64,000 nucleotides of DNA from Verrucomicrobiaceae bacterium (GCA_947507875.1 CANNQP010000010.1:1-64000), one strand, 5' to 3'. Shown: positions 28,201 through 37,002, counted from the first letter of the stretch. Program-made: numbers and translations. Notes: a model not told the origin generated them from the sequence alone.

Positions 28201-29134
28201 CATTCCGCTCATTGTTGAAGCCGATGCGTCCTTCGGCGCTCTGTAATTGGCTGCGCAGCTCCTGCATTTGCCCGCGGAGTTGATTGATCTGGGATTCAAT
28301 GCTGTGGTAGGCCTCGCGAGTCTCAAGCGCTTCGTGTTCAGCCGATTGCAGTCGGTTTTGCACCGAGTCCAGTTGCTCGGCGATCATTCGCACTTGGTTT
28401 TCGGCTTCAGATTTTTCTGCACTGAAATCGGCGTAGTGCTTGTGCGCTAGGTGTGTGTCTAGCATGCGTGAATCGTCCAGTAGCACTTGGTAGCGCCGTG
28501 CCTTGGCCGCCTGCCTTTGCAGGGAGCCCATCTGGCGCTTTACCTCAGCGATGACGTCCTGCACGCGCAGTAGGTTGGCTTCCGTATACTCGAGCTTGCG
28601 CAGGGCTTCCCGCTTCTGGCCTTTAAACTTGGTGATCCCAGCAGCTTCCTCAAAGACTGTACGACGGTCTTCGGGCTTCGAGCTTAGCAGCATGTCGATC
28701 TGGCCCTGGGCCATGATGGAGTAGGCAGCCCGCCCCACGCCCGTGCCCGCAAACAGGTCGTGAATGTCTTTGAGTCGACACACCGTGCCATTGAGGCGGT
28801 ATTCACTACGGCCATCGCGGAAGACACGGCGGCAGATAGCGACTTCATTGTAATCCACGCTCAGGGATTGCTCACAGTCCGCCATGACTAAGGTCACCTC
28901 GGCCATGCCAACGGGTTTACGCTTGTCTGTGCCGTTGAAGATAACATCAGCCATCTCTTCGCCACGCAGGGCTTTGGCTGAGGTTTCCCCCAGAACCCAG
29001 CGAATCGCATCGACGACATTCGATTTTCCACACCCGTTGGGTCCGACGATGCCAGTTACGCCTTTATGGAACTCAAAATTCGTCTTGTCCGCGAAAGATT
29101 TGAAGCCGTGGATGGTGAGGGTTTTGAGATACAT
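25250..29134 (-). CDS. smc: Chromosome segregation protein SMC, with acidic insertion
   Basis: ATPase of the SMC-ScpAB condensin complex. Walker A GPNGCGKSNVVDAIRWVLGE is near 32. Long coiled-coil arms flank a hinge at about 510-640 (VFSVGIRGILASSIEVEPQF). The ABC signature TLLSGGERSM is near 1150 and Walker B FCVLDELDAPLDESN follows. At 1294 residues it exceeds the usual 1180 or so. The extra length lies mostly in an acidic low-complexity stretch at about 976-1025, between the second coiled coil and the C-terminal head, and in a Glu-rich tail after residue 1240. No scpA or scpB is in the window. A hairpin and U run stand just upstream of the ATG. Confidence 0.95.
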   Translation of the reverse strand: MYLKTLTIHGFKSFADKTNFEFHKGVTGIVGPNGCGKSNVVDAIRWVLGETSAKALRGEEMADVIFNGTDKRKPVGMAEVTLVMADCEQSLSVDYNEVAICRRVFRDGRSEYRLNGTVCRLKDIHDLFAGTGVGRAAYSIMAQGQIDMLLSSKPEDRRTVFEEAAGITKFKGQKREALRKLEYTEANLLRVQDVIAEVKRQMGSLQRQAAKARRYQVLLDDSRMLDTHLAHKHYADFSAEKSEAENQVRMIAEQLDSVQNRLQSAEHEALETREAYHSIESQINQLRGQMQELRSQLQSAEGRIGFNNERNEELQMRIRQNEEQIEQGRETLEQQRRELLSADEQMDMLRSTIETRQQALNEHLTLHNSIVPDRSRLDEDRRAVREMIRQFEGQIAASESRVHSLNGQISNDRQRHETLAHDLQHAAQAKAASQVEFDHLQQMLAELEHNRNDLDERAKTCARDILEKRRQRDELMEQLNELQRALTQRRSRIEIIEQLLQKGEGLAEGTQQVLKGLDRPEVFSVGIRGILASSIEVEPQFITPIEAALHDHLQAVLLTDSELAGQILDRLAEQKLGKAALLPADFLTMRPQPDRQLVPEGCIAWAIDKVRAKPGVQDITDRLLGNVLIVEDLHTALRMKRTLRDVSVATMKGEFIGADGIIHGGATKEEGASTLRREAEVRTLKAELEGLEYQLLEKEETAETLRQQLEDMQREEVLIREQSQRSREEFSQISGQVTVVQRALQQSVTKLESVEWDQNQIANRIQAAEAQIQWQQEEAKVAREQLEGAREHEQQLEVEMEAFLRRELESQERLSELRNSLALEQNSLHAIERQKAPMASRLHELENSIHRFENEIAAWRGRIEQSLAENARFAEQVEGQREAVAAIEDHLHGRTEERAAAFERVNALESQLVQLRQQSQGLTESRNRIEVQLTRVDLRLENLVNQVQERYSFHISAFEPDYHALILTIDEQKRNRSRGRKAEQTSAGEATDLSEASQVPEHTASFDQEDVDVDDAMPLSGEDARPDWDFVTEIVGELRQKLESIGPVNLDAIQEFEELEERHNFLENQYNDLVKSKEELLEVIAKINETTKTMFSETFQQVRINFQNNFRELFGPTAKADLMLIDEGDPLESGIDIIAKPPGKKLQTITLLSGGERSMTAVALLFSIYQVKPSPFCVLDELDAPLDESNISRFLKMLDNFIDNSQFIIVTHNKRTMGRADVIYGVTMQEFGVSKPVGVRMTTEDGSEPRRKKATPSAAEDLQLEAEVAAEVEHHTEDETSPGDETPEAPALAS

Positions 29135-29393
29135 GGCCGGAAAAAGCTAGAAGGACAATTCTAGCAATGACTCAATTCCGAATAAGTAGGGCAAGTGGTA
29201 AGGATCAAATTTCCCTTATCTTGTGGTTAGTTAATTAAAGTTAAACAATATGTGGTTTTTTTTGGCTTCTTATCGCTGTGAATAATCCTTCAAGCTGTGA
29301 AGAAGTTTTCGGTTTCCTGCATGCGCTTCCGCCTGCGGTAAATTTCTTCTTGATGGAGGATGCCCATCCGCCGACTTCACGCTTACCTCTTTT
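29135..29393. other. AT-rich divergent intergenic region
   Basis: This 259-base region separates smc and the SpoU methyltransferase, which are transcribed divergently. It contains the smc leader hairpin, a TTAATTAA-containing AT-rich core near 29229 and a T8 run near 29255. Promoters for both genes should lie here, but no pair of -10/-35 boxes stands out clearly. ORFs crossing it have no protein character. Confidence 0.4.
29141..29165 (-). promoter_or_regulatory. Hairpin plus U5 in the smc leader
   Basis: GCTAGAA and TTCTAGC form a perfect 7-bp stem with loop TTGTCC on the minus strand, followed by CTTTTT six bases before the smc ATG. It could act as a weak attenuator or simply structure the leader. 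No minus-strand gene lies directly upstream that would need a terminator. Confidence 0.4.
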
Positions 29394-30002
29394 ATGCCGA
29401 AGCCACCCCCGCAAGCACGCCAGAATCGCCACGTTTCTCCCACCGCAGGGATGCCTCAGATTCATGAGGAGGAAGATCTTCCTGCGCTCTTGGCGGGTCA
29501 AACGGATCCACTCGTGTTAATTCTCGATTGCATCCAGGATCCGCACAACTTGGGTGCTTGTCTGCGCACAGCAGATGCAGCGGGCTGTACCTGTGTGATC
29601 ATGCCAAAGGACAAAACGGCACCGATCAGCGAGACAGTGGTGCGTGTTTCCTGTGGGGGGGCGCACAGTGTGCCTTTGGTGCGTGTGACAAATTTGGCAC
29701 GTGCCATGGAACGCCTGAAGAAACTGGGGGTATGGATTGTCGGCACGGCGGACGAGGCGAAGCAGTCGTTGCATGAGATCGACCTTAAGGGCCCCATCGC
29801 TATCGTAATGGGGGCGGAAGGAGAGGGAATGCGCCGTCTCACAGGAGAATTGTGTGATTTCTTGGCAAGAATTCCCATGGGGAAGGGAAGTCGTGTGCCC
29901 TGCCTAAATGTTTCCGTGGCCACTGGGGTTTGCCTGTTTGAAGCAGTGCGCCAAAGGCAGCCGAAGCCGCCAGCTCCTATCAAAGCGTCGCGGGTGGATT
30001 AA
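29394..30002 (+). CDS. rlmB: SpoU-type rRNA 2'-O-methyltransferase, short RlmB-like
   Basis: SPOUT methyltransferase of the TrmH/RlmB family, predicted to methylate a ribose in 23S rRNA or tRNA. All three family motifs are present: [35 protein letters not shown] and [20 protein letters not shown]. The N-terminal substrate-binding domain of about 70 residues found in E. coli RlmB is reduced to about 45, with only a short basic leader. The site specificity (G2251 or another) is therefore an inference from the family. It is divergent from smc and convergent with the aldolase gene. Confidence 0.85.
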   Translation: MPKPPPQARQNRHVSPTAGMPQIHEEEDLPALLAGQTDPLVLILDCIQDPHNLGACLRTADAAGCTCVIMPKDKTAPISETVVRVSCGGAHSVPLVRVTNLARAMERLKKLGVWIVGTADEAKQSLHEIDLKGPIAIVMGAEGEGMRRLTGELCDFLARIPMGKGSRVPCLNVSVATGVCLFEAVRQRQPKPPAPIKASRVD

Positions 30003-30043
30003 GCTCATCAAGCTTCAAATTCATTACGCAAAACTCTGGTGAA

Positions 30044-30853
30044 TCATTTTGATCGATAAATGGAATCACTCGTTAGTCCTAGGCTGGATCCATCAAAATG
30101 ACTCACGAGTTTTTGAAAGGCTGAGCCTAGTTCCAAGACGTCAGCTCCTAGAGTGAAGATGCGTGTGCCTTCCGCGATCACTTCTTCTTTTTGCCCATAA
30201 AGCGAAGCGACGGCGGGATACTTGCCGTGTCTTAGCGCTGCGGCGGCAACCTTTTTCCGTGCTGCGACTACCTCGGGGTGAGTGACTTGTCCCAGTTTGC
30301 CAATTCGGTGACTATAATCTCCCGCACCGAAGAGTAACATGTCAAAACCAGGCACGGCAGCAATCTCGTCAACCCTCTCTAGTGCTTCGGGACTTTCGAT
30401 TTGAAGAATAACGAATTTTTCGCTGTTGCAGTGCTTGGCATAGTCTGCCAGCGAAACTTGGCAAAAAAGTCCATCCATGTTGCCGGCATCCAGCGCCTTT
30501 TTCCCTAGAGGATCACACCTCACCATCTCGACAATATGCCGCGCCTCATCCGCACTGCTCACATGTGGCACCATGATGCCGGTCGCGTCGCATTCGAAAG
30601 GCTTAACATACTCACTATACCCACCCTTATTCACACGTACGATGGTGTCCATGTCATGTAACTTGGCCGCACGGATTTGGTGCTCTAGGTTTAACCAATC
30701 GTTAGGTACATGTTCGTTACAAAGCCAAACGGCTGAAGCCCCAGCGAGTCCTGCAAGTTCGACGATGCGAGGATCACTCAGGTTAAGTTTTAGCACAGTG
30801 CAGTTTTGACCCTGACGCAGTTCACGCAGGATTCGGGAGGGACGAAGTCGGGG
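30044..30853 (-). CDS. HpcH/HpaI family class II aldolase
   Basis: Metal-dependent aldolase related to 2-dehydro-3-deoxyglucarate aldolase and 4-hydroxy-2-oxoheptanedioate aldolase. Family features are LSDPRIVELAGLAGASAVWL, a central MVPHVSSADEARHIVE, FVILQIESPEALERVDEI with the metal-binding Glu, and FDMLLFGAGDYSHRIG with the Asp. The start MPRLRPSRIL is preferred; the ORF track adds 12 residues. It stands alone, with no sugar-acid or aromatic catabolic neighbour to indicate the substrate. The upstream gap on its 5' side is AT-rich. Confidence 0.8.
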   Translation of the reverse strand, partial: PRLRPSRILRELRQGQNCTVLKLNLSDPRIVELAGLAGASAVWLCNEHVPNDWLNLEHQIRAAKLHDMDTIVRVNKGGYSEYVKPFECDATGIMVPHVSSADEARHIVEMVRCDPLGKKALDAGNMDGLFCQVSLADYAKHCNSEKFVILQIESPEALERVDEIAAVPGFDMLLFGAGDYSHRIGKLGQVTHPEVVAARKKVAAAALRHGKYPAVASLYGQKEEVIAEGTRIFTLGADVLELGSAFQKLVSHFDGSSLGLTSDSIYRSK

Positions 30854-30946
30854 CATAAGAATGTAGCGAGGTTGAATGACGAACGTCATTTCGGCAGAAT
30901 TACATCATGAGATTGATCAGAAGGCATTTGAGTCGCATCCCCGCTG

Positions 30947-30970
30947 ATTTATTTTTCTGAGAAAATAAAT
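30947..30970. repeat. AT-rich hairpin upstream of aldolase gene
   Basis: ATTTATTTT pairs perfectly with AAAATAAAT over 9 bp with a 6-base loop. It lies in the 260-base AT-rich gap between the divergent aldolase and small membrane protein genes. It could be part of a promoter region; a terminator role is unlikely because no gene ends here. Confidence 0.35.
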
Positions 30971-31016
30971 TAGATAAAGCGCTTAAATTATAAATTGTAG
31001 CATCGCCTCAATTTGC

Positions 31017-31047
31017 TTGATATACTGTTCACAATAGCATCTAAAAT
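31017..31047 (+). promoter_or_regulatory. Candidate sigma-70 promoter for small membrane protein
   Basis: TTGATA (31017-31022) and TAAAAT (31042-31047) are separated by 19 bases, slightly more than the usual 17. They lie about 70 bases upstream of the ATG at 31117 in an AT-rich region. Confidence 0.3.
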
Positions 31048-31116
31048 TATTAACAAAACTTGAATATATGGCTGGAGTTGACCGTTCGTTTGGTTAGAAT
31101 CCATCTCATCATCGCC

Positions 31117-31593
31117 ATGAATTCACAGCCTTTATATTTTTTAGAGCAAAAAAGTTTCAAACAGGCTCGTCCAGAAATTCGAGTTCATTGGTTTGATTAT
31201 GCTTTTTTGACAGGCGCTTTACTGTTCGTCTGCGGTGGCGCACTGTTCGCCCTAGATATGGGGTCTGCCTATCATGCTGACCAAACCTCTTGGCTTCAAA
31301 CTTTGATCGCTACTGTTCAAGATTGGCAACTTGTGGTCTGGGAACGTCTATGCACGGGGGTCCTGCTGTTTTTGGCAAGTGTGGTCAATTCGGCATTAAT
31401 GGTGGCTTTAGTCCAAGTCATGCGTCATCTTGACCGACATTTCAGTCGTTCTCTTCAGCGTCGTTGGCAGGGGTTTGGTACTCATAGAGTGGTGATTCCT
31501 TTTCATTCTCACGCTCATGTCGTGAATGAGCCGAGAAATCCGTTAAAAGCTGCTCCACTCTCAGGCTTTCTTTTGAATCCGCTGATTCGCTAA
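31117..31593 (+). CDS. Small membrane protein, unknown function
   Basis: A 158-residue protein with no recognised family. Two membrane-length hydrophobic segments are visible, YAFLTGALLFVCGGALFAL and LCTGVLLFLASVVNSALMVALV, separated by an aqueous loop with Trp and Gln (QTLIATVQDWQLVVWER). A basic, His-containing C-terminal tail of about 50 residues follows (HLDRHFSRSLQRRW) and is probably cytoplasmic. The ATG at 31117 is chosen; the TTG at 31060 in the ORF track has no support. GC is lower than in neighbouring genes. It may be real but lineage-restricted. Confidence 0.5.
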   Translation: MNSQPLYFLEQKSFKQARPEIRVHWFDYAFLTGALLFVCGGALFALDMGSAYHADQTSWLQTLIATVQDWQLVVWERLCTGVLLFLASVVNSALMVALVQVMRHLDRHFSRSLQRRWQGFGTHRVVIPFHSHAHVVNEPRNPLKAAPLSGFLLNPLIR

Positions 31594-31666
31594 GGGCAGT
31601 CTTTTTGGGCTATCGTTTTGCAATCTGATTGGCGCAAGGCCATGATGATGCTAACCGCCAGGACTC

Positions 31667-32863
31667 ATGCCTGAAACGCCTCCCCATGCCCTTGAGCAGT
31701 CACCGCCTGCTTTTGATCTGAATGCTGTCGAGACACCGGCTTTTGTCGTTGATCTTGAACTATTAAAGCGGAATCTTGAGAAGTTAGCCGACGTTCAGGA
31801 GCGTTCAGGAGCTAAAATTCTTTTGGCTCTGAAAGGTTTTGCGATGTTTAGCACCTTTGACCTCGTGCGGCAATACCTTCATGGTTGCTGCGCCAGTGGC
31901 CTGCATGAAACGCTGCTTGCTCACGAAGAGTTTCGTAAAGAAGTTCATGTCTATGCGCCTGCCTTCAAAGAGGAGGAAATGGCGAAGATCATCCCAATTG
32001 CTCATCACATCAGCTTCAATTCACCTTCCCAATGGAAACGATGGCGTCCGATGATTGAAGCGGCCCGCGCGGCGGGATTGCACGCACCGAGTCCAGGTCT
32101 GCGGGTGAACCCTGAGCACAGTGAAGTCGAGGTGAGCCTGTATGATCCGGGGTCACCCTGCTGCCGGCTTGGCACGCGGATGTCCGCCTTGCGTGATGAC
32201 GATCTTGAAGGCTTAGAGGGGTTGCATTTTCATGCACTATGTGAGCAAGATAGTGATGTGCTGGAACGAACCCTAGCAGCAGTGGAACAGCGTTTTCCGA
32301 AGCTTCTGGAACGTGTGAGTTGGGTTAACATGGGAGGAGGTCACCACATTACGCGTCGTGATTATGATGTGGAGCGATTGGTAAGGCTGATCCTAGACTT
32401 TAAGCAGCGCTGGGGGGAGAAGGAAGTTTATCTTGAGCCTGGTGAAGCGGTCGCCCTGAACACGGGATATCTCGTGGCGAGCGTCTTAGATTTTGTGGAA
32501 ACGGAAGGGATGCCAACGGCGATTCTGGATACGTCAGCTAGTGCACACATGCCAGATACCTTGGAGATGCCCTATCGTGCCCACATCATGGGATCGGGGG
32601 TGCCCGGCATTCATGCTCACACTTACCGGTTGGGCGGCATGACCTGCCTTGCTGGCGATCTCATCGGTGAATACAGCTTCCCAGAGCCTTTGAAGATCGG
32701 GCAAAAACTAGTTTTCACGGACATGGCCCATTATACCATGGTGAAGACCACGACTTTCAACGGTGTCGTGCATCCTGACTTGGATTTGTACGATCCTAAA
32801 ACAGGTGTTCTTCGCGTGGTCCGCCGCTTGGGATATGACGATTTCAAAAGAAAGCTCTCCTAA
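31667..32863 (+). CDS. nspC: Carboxynorspermidine decarboxylase
   Basis: PLP-dependent alanine-racemase-fold decarboxylase for the last step of the carboxynorspermidine/carboxyspermidine route to (nor)spermidine. Diagnostic segments are ETPAFVVDLELLKRNLE, ILLALKGFAMFSTFD with the PLP lysine, GLRVNPEHSEVEVSLYDPGSPCCRLG, FHALCEQDSD, VNMGGGHHITRRDYD, YLEPGEAVALNTGYLV and HMPDTLEMPYRAHIMG. At 398 residues it has normal length. The usual partner, carboxy(nor)spermidine dehydrogenase, is not in the window, so it is encoded elsewhere or the pair is split. Confidence 0.93.
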   Translation: MPETPPHALEQSPPAFDLNAVETPAFVVDLELLKRNLEKLADVQERSGAKILLALKGFAMFSTFDLVRQYLHGCCASGLHETLLAHEEFRKEVHVYAPAFKEEEMAKIIPIAHHISFNSPSQWKRWRPMIEAARAAGLHAPSPGLRVNPEHSEVEVSLYDPGSPCCRLGTRMSALRDDDLEGLEGLHFHALCEQDSDVLERTLAAVEQRFPKLLERVSWVNMGGGHHITRRDYDVERLVRLILDFKQRWGEKEVYLEPGEAVALNTGYLVASVLDFVETEGMPTAILDTSASAHMPDTLEMPYRAHIMGSGVPGIHAHTYRLGGMTCLAGDLIGEYSFPEPLKIGQKLVFTDMAHYTMVKTTTFNGVVHPDLDLYDPKTGVLRVVRRLGYDDFKRKLS

Positions 32864-32923
32864 TCTTGGGAGCTTCTGAACGTCCGGTCGTTCGGTGTGC
32901 GTTTCTTTCCACTCTTCTTTCTC

Positions 32924-34132
32924 ATGCACACTCAGGTTCGTTTTTCCTCCCTTTCGGCGTTAGCTTGCTCACTGGTCTTTAGCTTGTCTTGCGTTCAAGC
33001 AGAGGAGGGTTTTGTGCCCATGTTTGAGCCCAATAGTTTAGAAGGTTGGGTGAATGCCAATTGCGCGCCCGAGACCTGGAGCATCAAGGATGGGGTGGTT
33101 TCATGCACAGGATTTCCCACAGGAGCACTGCGAACAAAGCTACAGTATGAAAACTTCATCTTGGAAGCCGAATGGCGCCACCTGAGCGAGGCTGGGAATT
33201 CTGGCATTTTCGTTTGGGGCACGCCCATCAGTTCTCCTGGCGTGCCGTTTTTGCGCGGAATCGAAGTTCAGGTGCTTGATCATGGCTACCTGAAGCATCA
33301 GGATCCCGCCAAGCCGCGCTGGTTCACCACGCATGGGGATGTTTTTCCGATTCATGGAGCCACCATGAAGCCGCACGGAGAGCACAGTGGCATGCGTAGT
33401 TTCCCCAGTGAGGAGCGCAGTTTGCCGAGTCCTCAGTGGAATCATTATCGGATTGAGGCAGATGCGGGGCGTATCACCCTAGCGGTCAATGGAAAAGTCG
33501 TCAGCGGTGGCGATGATTGCAACTATCGCAAAGGCTACCTTGCGCTGGAGTCAGAAGGGGCTCCCGTAGAATTCCGCAATGTGCGTATCAAGGAACTTCC
33601 TTCGCGGCAGGTGCCTAAAGAAATGATAGCTCCGGAAGACTTGGGCTGGAGGCCTCTTTACACGGGGGTGGATTTCCGAAACTGGCGAGTTCCCGTAACC
33701 ACGCAGGATCGCTGGAAAGCGAACGATTGGCAGATCCAGCTCAGCGCAGGCCAGACGGGATCTGCCCTGTGGACAGAAGAGGATTTTGGTGATGTGGAGG
33801 TGATCTGTGATGTGTTTCTACCCAAGGATGTGGACCTGAGCAAACCTGCGGCTGGTCTTTGCGTTCGTGGGCACAGTCATCCGCTGGTCATGTTCGGTGC
33901 GGGTGGACTTGCCTCGGTTAGCCTTGGTTCAGGTCAGGTCAAACCTGGGGCATGGTATCGGATTAAAGCTGCTTTGCATGGCAGCCAGGCGCAGATTGTG
34001 ATTACAGAAAAACAAGATCTTCATCCGCAAACGTTTCGAGTAGAGTTGGAAGCTTCAGCACGTGGTCGGATAGGCTTGGCTGATCTGACTCAAGCGGTGG
34101 GCTATGCTAACCTCTTTGTGCGCAGTCTTTAG
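32924..34132 (+). CDS. Two-domain DUF1080 secreted protein
   Basis: Secreted protein with signal peptide MHTQVRFSSLSALACSLVFSLSCVQAEE. Two jelly-roll DUF1080 domains follow. The first (about 30-235) starts FVPMFEPNSLEGWVN and ends VEFRNVRIKELP. The second (about 255-400) starts GWRPLYTGVDFRNWRVP and ends ANLFVRSL. The first domain keeps family residues such as AEWRHLSEAGNSGIFVWGTP, whereas the second is more divergent. It is separated from nspC by 60 bases in the same direction but is functionally unrelated. Confidence 0.82.
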   Translation: MHTQVRFSSLSALACSLVFSLSCVQAEEGFVPMFEPNSLEGWVNANCAPETWSIKDGVVSCTGFPTGALRTKLQYENFILEAEWRHLSEAGNSGIFVWGTPISSPGVPFLRGIEVQVLDHGYLKHQDPAKPRWFTTHGDVFPIHGATMKPHGEHSGMRSFPSEERSLPSPQWNHYRIEADAGRITLAVNGKVVSGGDDCNYRKGYLALESEGAPVEFRNVRIKELPSRQVPKEMIAPEDLGWRPLYTGVDFRNWRVPVTTQDRWKANDWQIQLSAGQTGSALWTEEDFGDVEVICDVFLPKDVDLSKPAAGLCVRGHSHPLVMFGAGGLASVSLGSGQVKPGAWYRIKAALHGSQAQIVITEKQDLHPQTFRVELEASARGRIGLADLTQAVGYANLFVRSL

Positions 34133-34275
34133 GATTCTTGATCCTGCGGATCGGATAGTGAGATGTCGGCAAAGATTTCGTGCTTAGGCACCAGTTCAGG
34201 ATGACGTTTCTACTGGAATTGTCGCTGCATGCGTTCCAAGGCCGGTGGTGAGTTCACTGGCCAGAGCGATGGCGA

Positions 34276-37002
34276 TTACGGAGCTCCCTGTTCCACGCGC
34301 ATTTTTTGGAATGGCACGCTTTCTACGATGGCCAGGAACATGTCTTGGAACTTGTAGCCAGAGGACTTGGTTCGCTCGACGATTTCGTGCACAGCGGGTT
34401 TGTCGCTATAGCCTAGGCCACGACCGAGAGCGAAAGTGAGTAGATTTTCTGCCAGATTCCGCGTGAAGTCATCGCAGAGATCTTTCGCCAAAATTCCGCG
34501 CAGTTCGGCAAGGTCTTTGAATGCCTGTCCACGGACGAGTTGGCCAGAGGCATCAATCGGCTTTTTCTTTTCTTCGGTTCGGTAGCGCCCGATGGCATCA
34601 TAGTTTTCAAACGCGAAGCCGATGGGGTCCAAAAAAGCGTGGCAACCTGCACAGGAGGCGTTGGAGCGGTGCTCTGCGAGTTGTTCGCGCAGGGTGAGGT
34701 TTGAGGAACGTTCCTTCTTTTCGTCAAGCGGAGGAACCCCACCTGGAGCTGGCGGAGGTGGAGTGCCCAGGATGTTTTCCAGCAGATACTTGCCACGCTT
34801 GACGGGCGATGTCCGTGTCTGCTCTGAGGTCAAAGTCAAGATGCTGCCATGCGTCAAGATACCGCCACGCGGGGTGCCTTGAAGGGAGACTTTTTCGAAT
34901 TTGTCCCCACGCGGTCCTGGCACGCCGTAGTATTGAGCGAGCCGCTTGTCCATGAAGCTGTAATCTGCATTCAGGAACTCAATGATGCTACGGTTCTCTT
35001 GAAGGATGTATTGGAAAAAGGTTTGGCTCTCTCGCTTCATGGATTGGGCGATGCGACCATCCCATTGGGGAAAGCGTCGCGAGTCAGGAGACACAATCTC
35101 CATGTCTCGAAGCTGGAGCCACTGTCCGGCAAAGTTTTCGGTGATGGCGTAGATACGCCAATCACTCAGCATGCGTTTCAGTTCGATGGAGAGGTTTTTG
35201 CGCAGTTCGTTTTTCGCAGCGAGCTGCAACAGTCGGTCATCAGCAGGGGCAGACCAAAGAAAATAGGCGAGACGATTGGCGAGGCTGTATTCGTCGATGT
35301 CAGCGATGCCATTTTTTACAGGTCCGGTGGGTTGAGCCGAGACTCTAAATAGGAAGGAAGGCGAGACGAGCATACCCTCCAGCACGAAGCGAAGTGCGCC
35401 GAGTGGGGTTTCGCCCTCTTTCACAGCGGCATTGGCGAGTGTTTTCCATGTTTCGGCTTCTTCAGGGCGAATGGGCCGACGGAAAAGACGAGTTCCCATT
35501 TTTTCGACCAGGGTTGGCAAGTCGCTCGCCTGCACGCCTACCGGTTTTGCCACAGGGCCTTCGATCTTCACCTGGTGAACCCAGAGGTTTCGGTCTTGCT
35601 TCGTTGTGGCATCCCAAAAGTCATTCATGAACCATATCTGTAGCTCATGCGATCCAGCCGGTAAGTCTGCCTCGACATGGAACCACTGCGGTGCCTGATT
35701 TTTTGTGGTGACGGCAAAGGCTCCAATCGTCTTACCAGCGATGCGTAGCTCTGCTTTTGCAGGTTCGTCTCCAGCCTGCTGGGCACCAGCCTTGAAGGTA
35801 AATTTGTAACGTCCAGCTTCAGCAAGTTCGACAGCACGTTTCACATAACCGCCACTGGCTAGCATGATATTACCGGTGTCAGGCGCTGAGTCTCCTTCGC
35901 CCTTCGCAAAGTCTTCGCCGGTGAAAAGCACAGCAGGCAGAGCCACGGGTTTGTCGTTCAAAAGCCAGCGCAAAAATCGGCTACCGCGCGGTGGCAACAG
36001 CCCGAAGGGACCTTGAAGGGTGATTTTCTCCAAGGCGACATTGCGATCTCTTTTGCCAACATCCGGGTTGGCTGGATCGGAATGATCGTTGAGGAATGCG
36101 ACGCTGATTTTCGATTCGCCGCCATTGAGCTGGACGGTTTTGGTGATCTTTTGCCATGGGCCTTGGGTGGCCTTCCACGGGGTGCGCACGTCGTAGGTCG
36201 AGATATCTTTGCCATTCACGCGTAGCCCGATTTTGGCGGCCTCACCGCCTGATTCCGTTGCGGCCACGTGCAGTGTGACGAGGTAACTGCCTCCTACAGG
36301 CACGTTCACTTTGCCGGTCGCTTCCGCTTCCGAGTGAAACCAACGTATGCCATTCTCTTCGGACGTTTTACCTTTGCTATTCCAGAGATTTCTCGCGCCA
36401 AGTTCGACATCGACATGGTCAGGGATGGAGATGTCAAAAGCATCATCCCCAACGGCTCGCGATGCGCGCAGGTACTTTTCCATGAGCATCGGCGAGATGC
36501 TCAGTACATCACCGATGTTATCATAGCCATAGCCCGTGTCGTCAGGTGGGAATTCTTTGGCCGGCCTGGTGTCCACGGACAGCAAGTCTCGGATGGTGTT
36601 GTTGTATTCGGTGCGGTTCAGGCGGCGTGCCGTGATATGTCCAGGCTCGGGTTTCGCAGGATCAAACCAGAACACCGCATCATCAATCCAGGAGACGATT
36701 TCATCCCGCTGTTGAAGGCTGGGCTTATCTTTCTTTTCAGGCGGCATGACGTGGGTGATCAGCTGCTGTCTCACGTGGTCCCACATGACAAAGTCGGATC
36801 GCATCGAGGCATAATCACTGTGCTCGTCCATGAGAAAATTGCCCTTGTCCACGCCATCGGAATGGCAATCAAAGCAATACTGCTCCAGCATCGGCTTGAT
36901 CTTCTTCTCGAATTCTTCTTTGCCACGAGTCGATAGATCCTGCGCTGGCGAGGAGGACAGCGCGAAAAACAGAATGGAGGATAGCTGAAGTCGAACGGTC
37001 AT
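34276..37002 (-). CDS. DUF1587/DUF1592/DUF1588/DUF1585 cytochrome-like secreted protein
   Basis: Large planctomycete-verrucomicrobial secreted protein, role unproven. The start MTVRLQLSSILFFALSSSPAQD gives a signal peptide. An N-terminal PSCyt1-like domain has YCFDCHSDG (CxxCH, about residue 40), followed by a DUF1587 segment (RLNRTEYNNTIRDLL). Two carbohydrate-binding-like beta domains follow at about 190-300 and 380-470, both containing GGS/AGS...LQIWFMND-type strands. DUF1595/DUF1592 come next (RLFRRPIRPEEAETW; YSLANRLAYFLW), then DUF1588 (RGGILTHGSILTLTSEQTRTSPVKRG). A second CxxCH in CAGCHAFLDPIGFAFENYD precedes DUF1585 at the C-terminus. Two CxxCH motifs suggest heme c, which is inference. 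Confidence 0.85.
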   Translation of the reverse strand: MTVRLQLSSILFFALSSSPAQDLSTRGKEEFEKKIKPMLEQYCFDCHSDGVDKGNFLMDEHSDYASMRSDFVMWDHVRQQLITHVMPPEKKDKPSLQQRDEIVSWIDDAVFWFDPAKPEPGHITARRLNRTEYNNTIRDLLSVDTRPAKEFPPDDTGYGYDNIGDVLSISPMLMEKYLRASRAVGDDAFDISIPDHVDVELGARNLWNSKGKTSEENGIRWFHSEAEATGKVNVPVGGSYLVTLHVAATESGGEAAKIGLRVNGKDISTYDVRTPWKATQGPWQKITKTVQLNGGESKISVAFLNDHSDPANPDVGKRDRNVALEKITLQGPFGLLPPRGSRFLRWLLNDKPVALPAVLFTGEDFAKGEGDSAPDTGNIMLASGGYVKRAVELAEAGRYKFTFKAGAQQAGDEPAKAELRIAGKTIGAFAVTTKNQAPQWFHVEADLPAGSHELQIWFMNDFWDATTKQDRNLWVHQVKIEGPVAKPVGVQASDLPTLVEKMGTRLFRRPIRPEEAETWKTLANAAVKEGETPLGALRFVLEGMLVSPSFLFRVSAQPTGPVKNGIADIDEYSLANRLAYFLWSAPADDRLLQLAAKNELRKNLSIELKRMLSDWRIYAITENFAGQWLQLRDMEIVSPDSRRFPQWDGRIAQSMKRESQTFFQYILQENRSIIEFLNADYSFMDKRLAQYYGVPGPRGDKFEKVSLQGTPRGGILTHGSILTLTSEQTRTSPVKRGKYLLENILGTPPPPAPGGVPPLDEKKERSSNLTLREQLAEHRSNASCAGCHAFLDPIGFAFENYDAIGRYRTEEKKKPIDASGQLVRGQAFKDLAELRGILAKDLCDDFTRNLAENLLTFALGRGLGYSDKPAVHEIVERTKSSGYKFQDMFLAIVESVPFQKMRVEQGAP

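Noticed and set aside
36268-36936. 222-codon plus ORF opposite the DUF1592 gene
   Set aside because: Antisense shadow; its peptide follows the reverse of a real coding frame.
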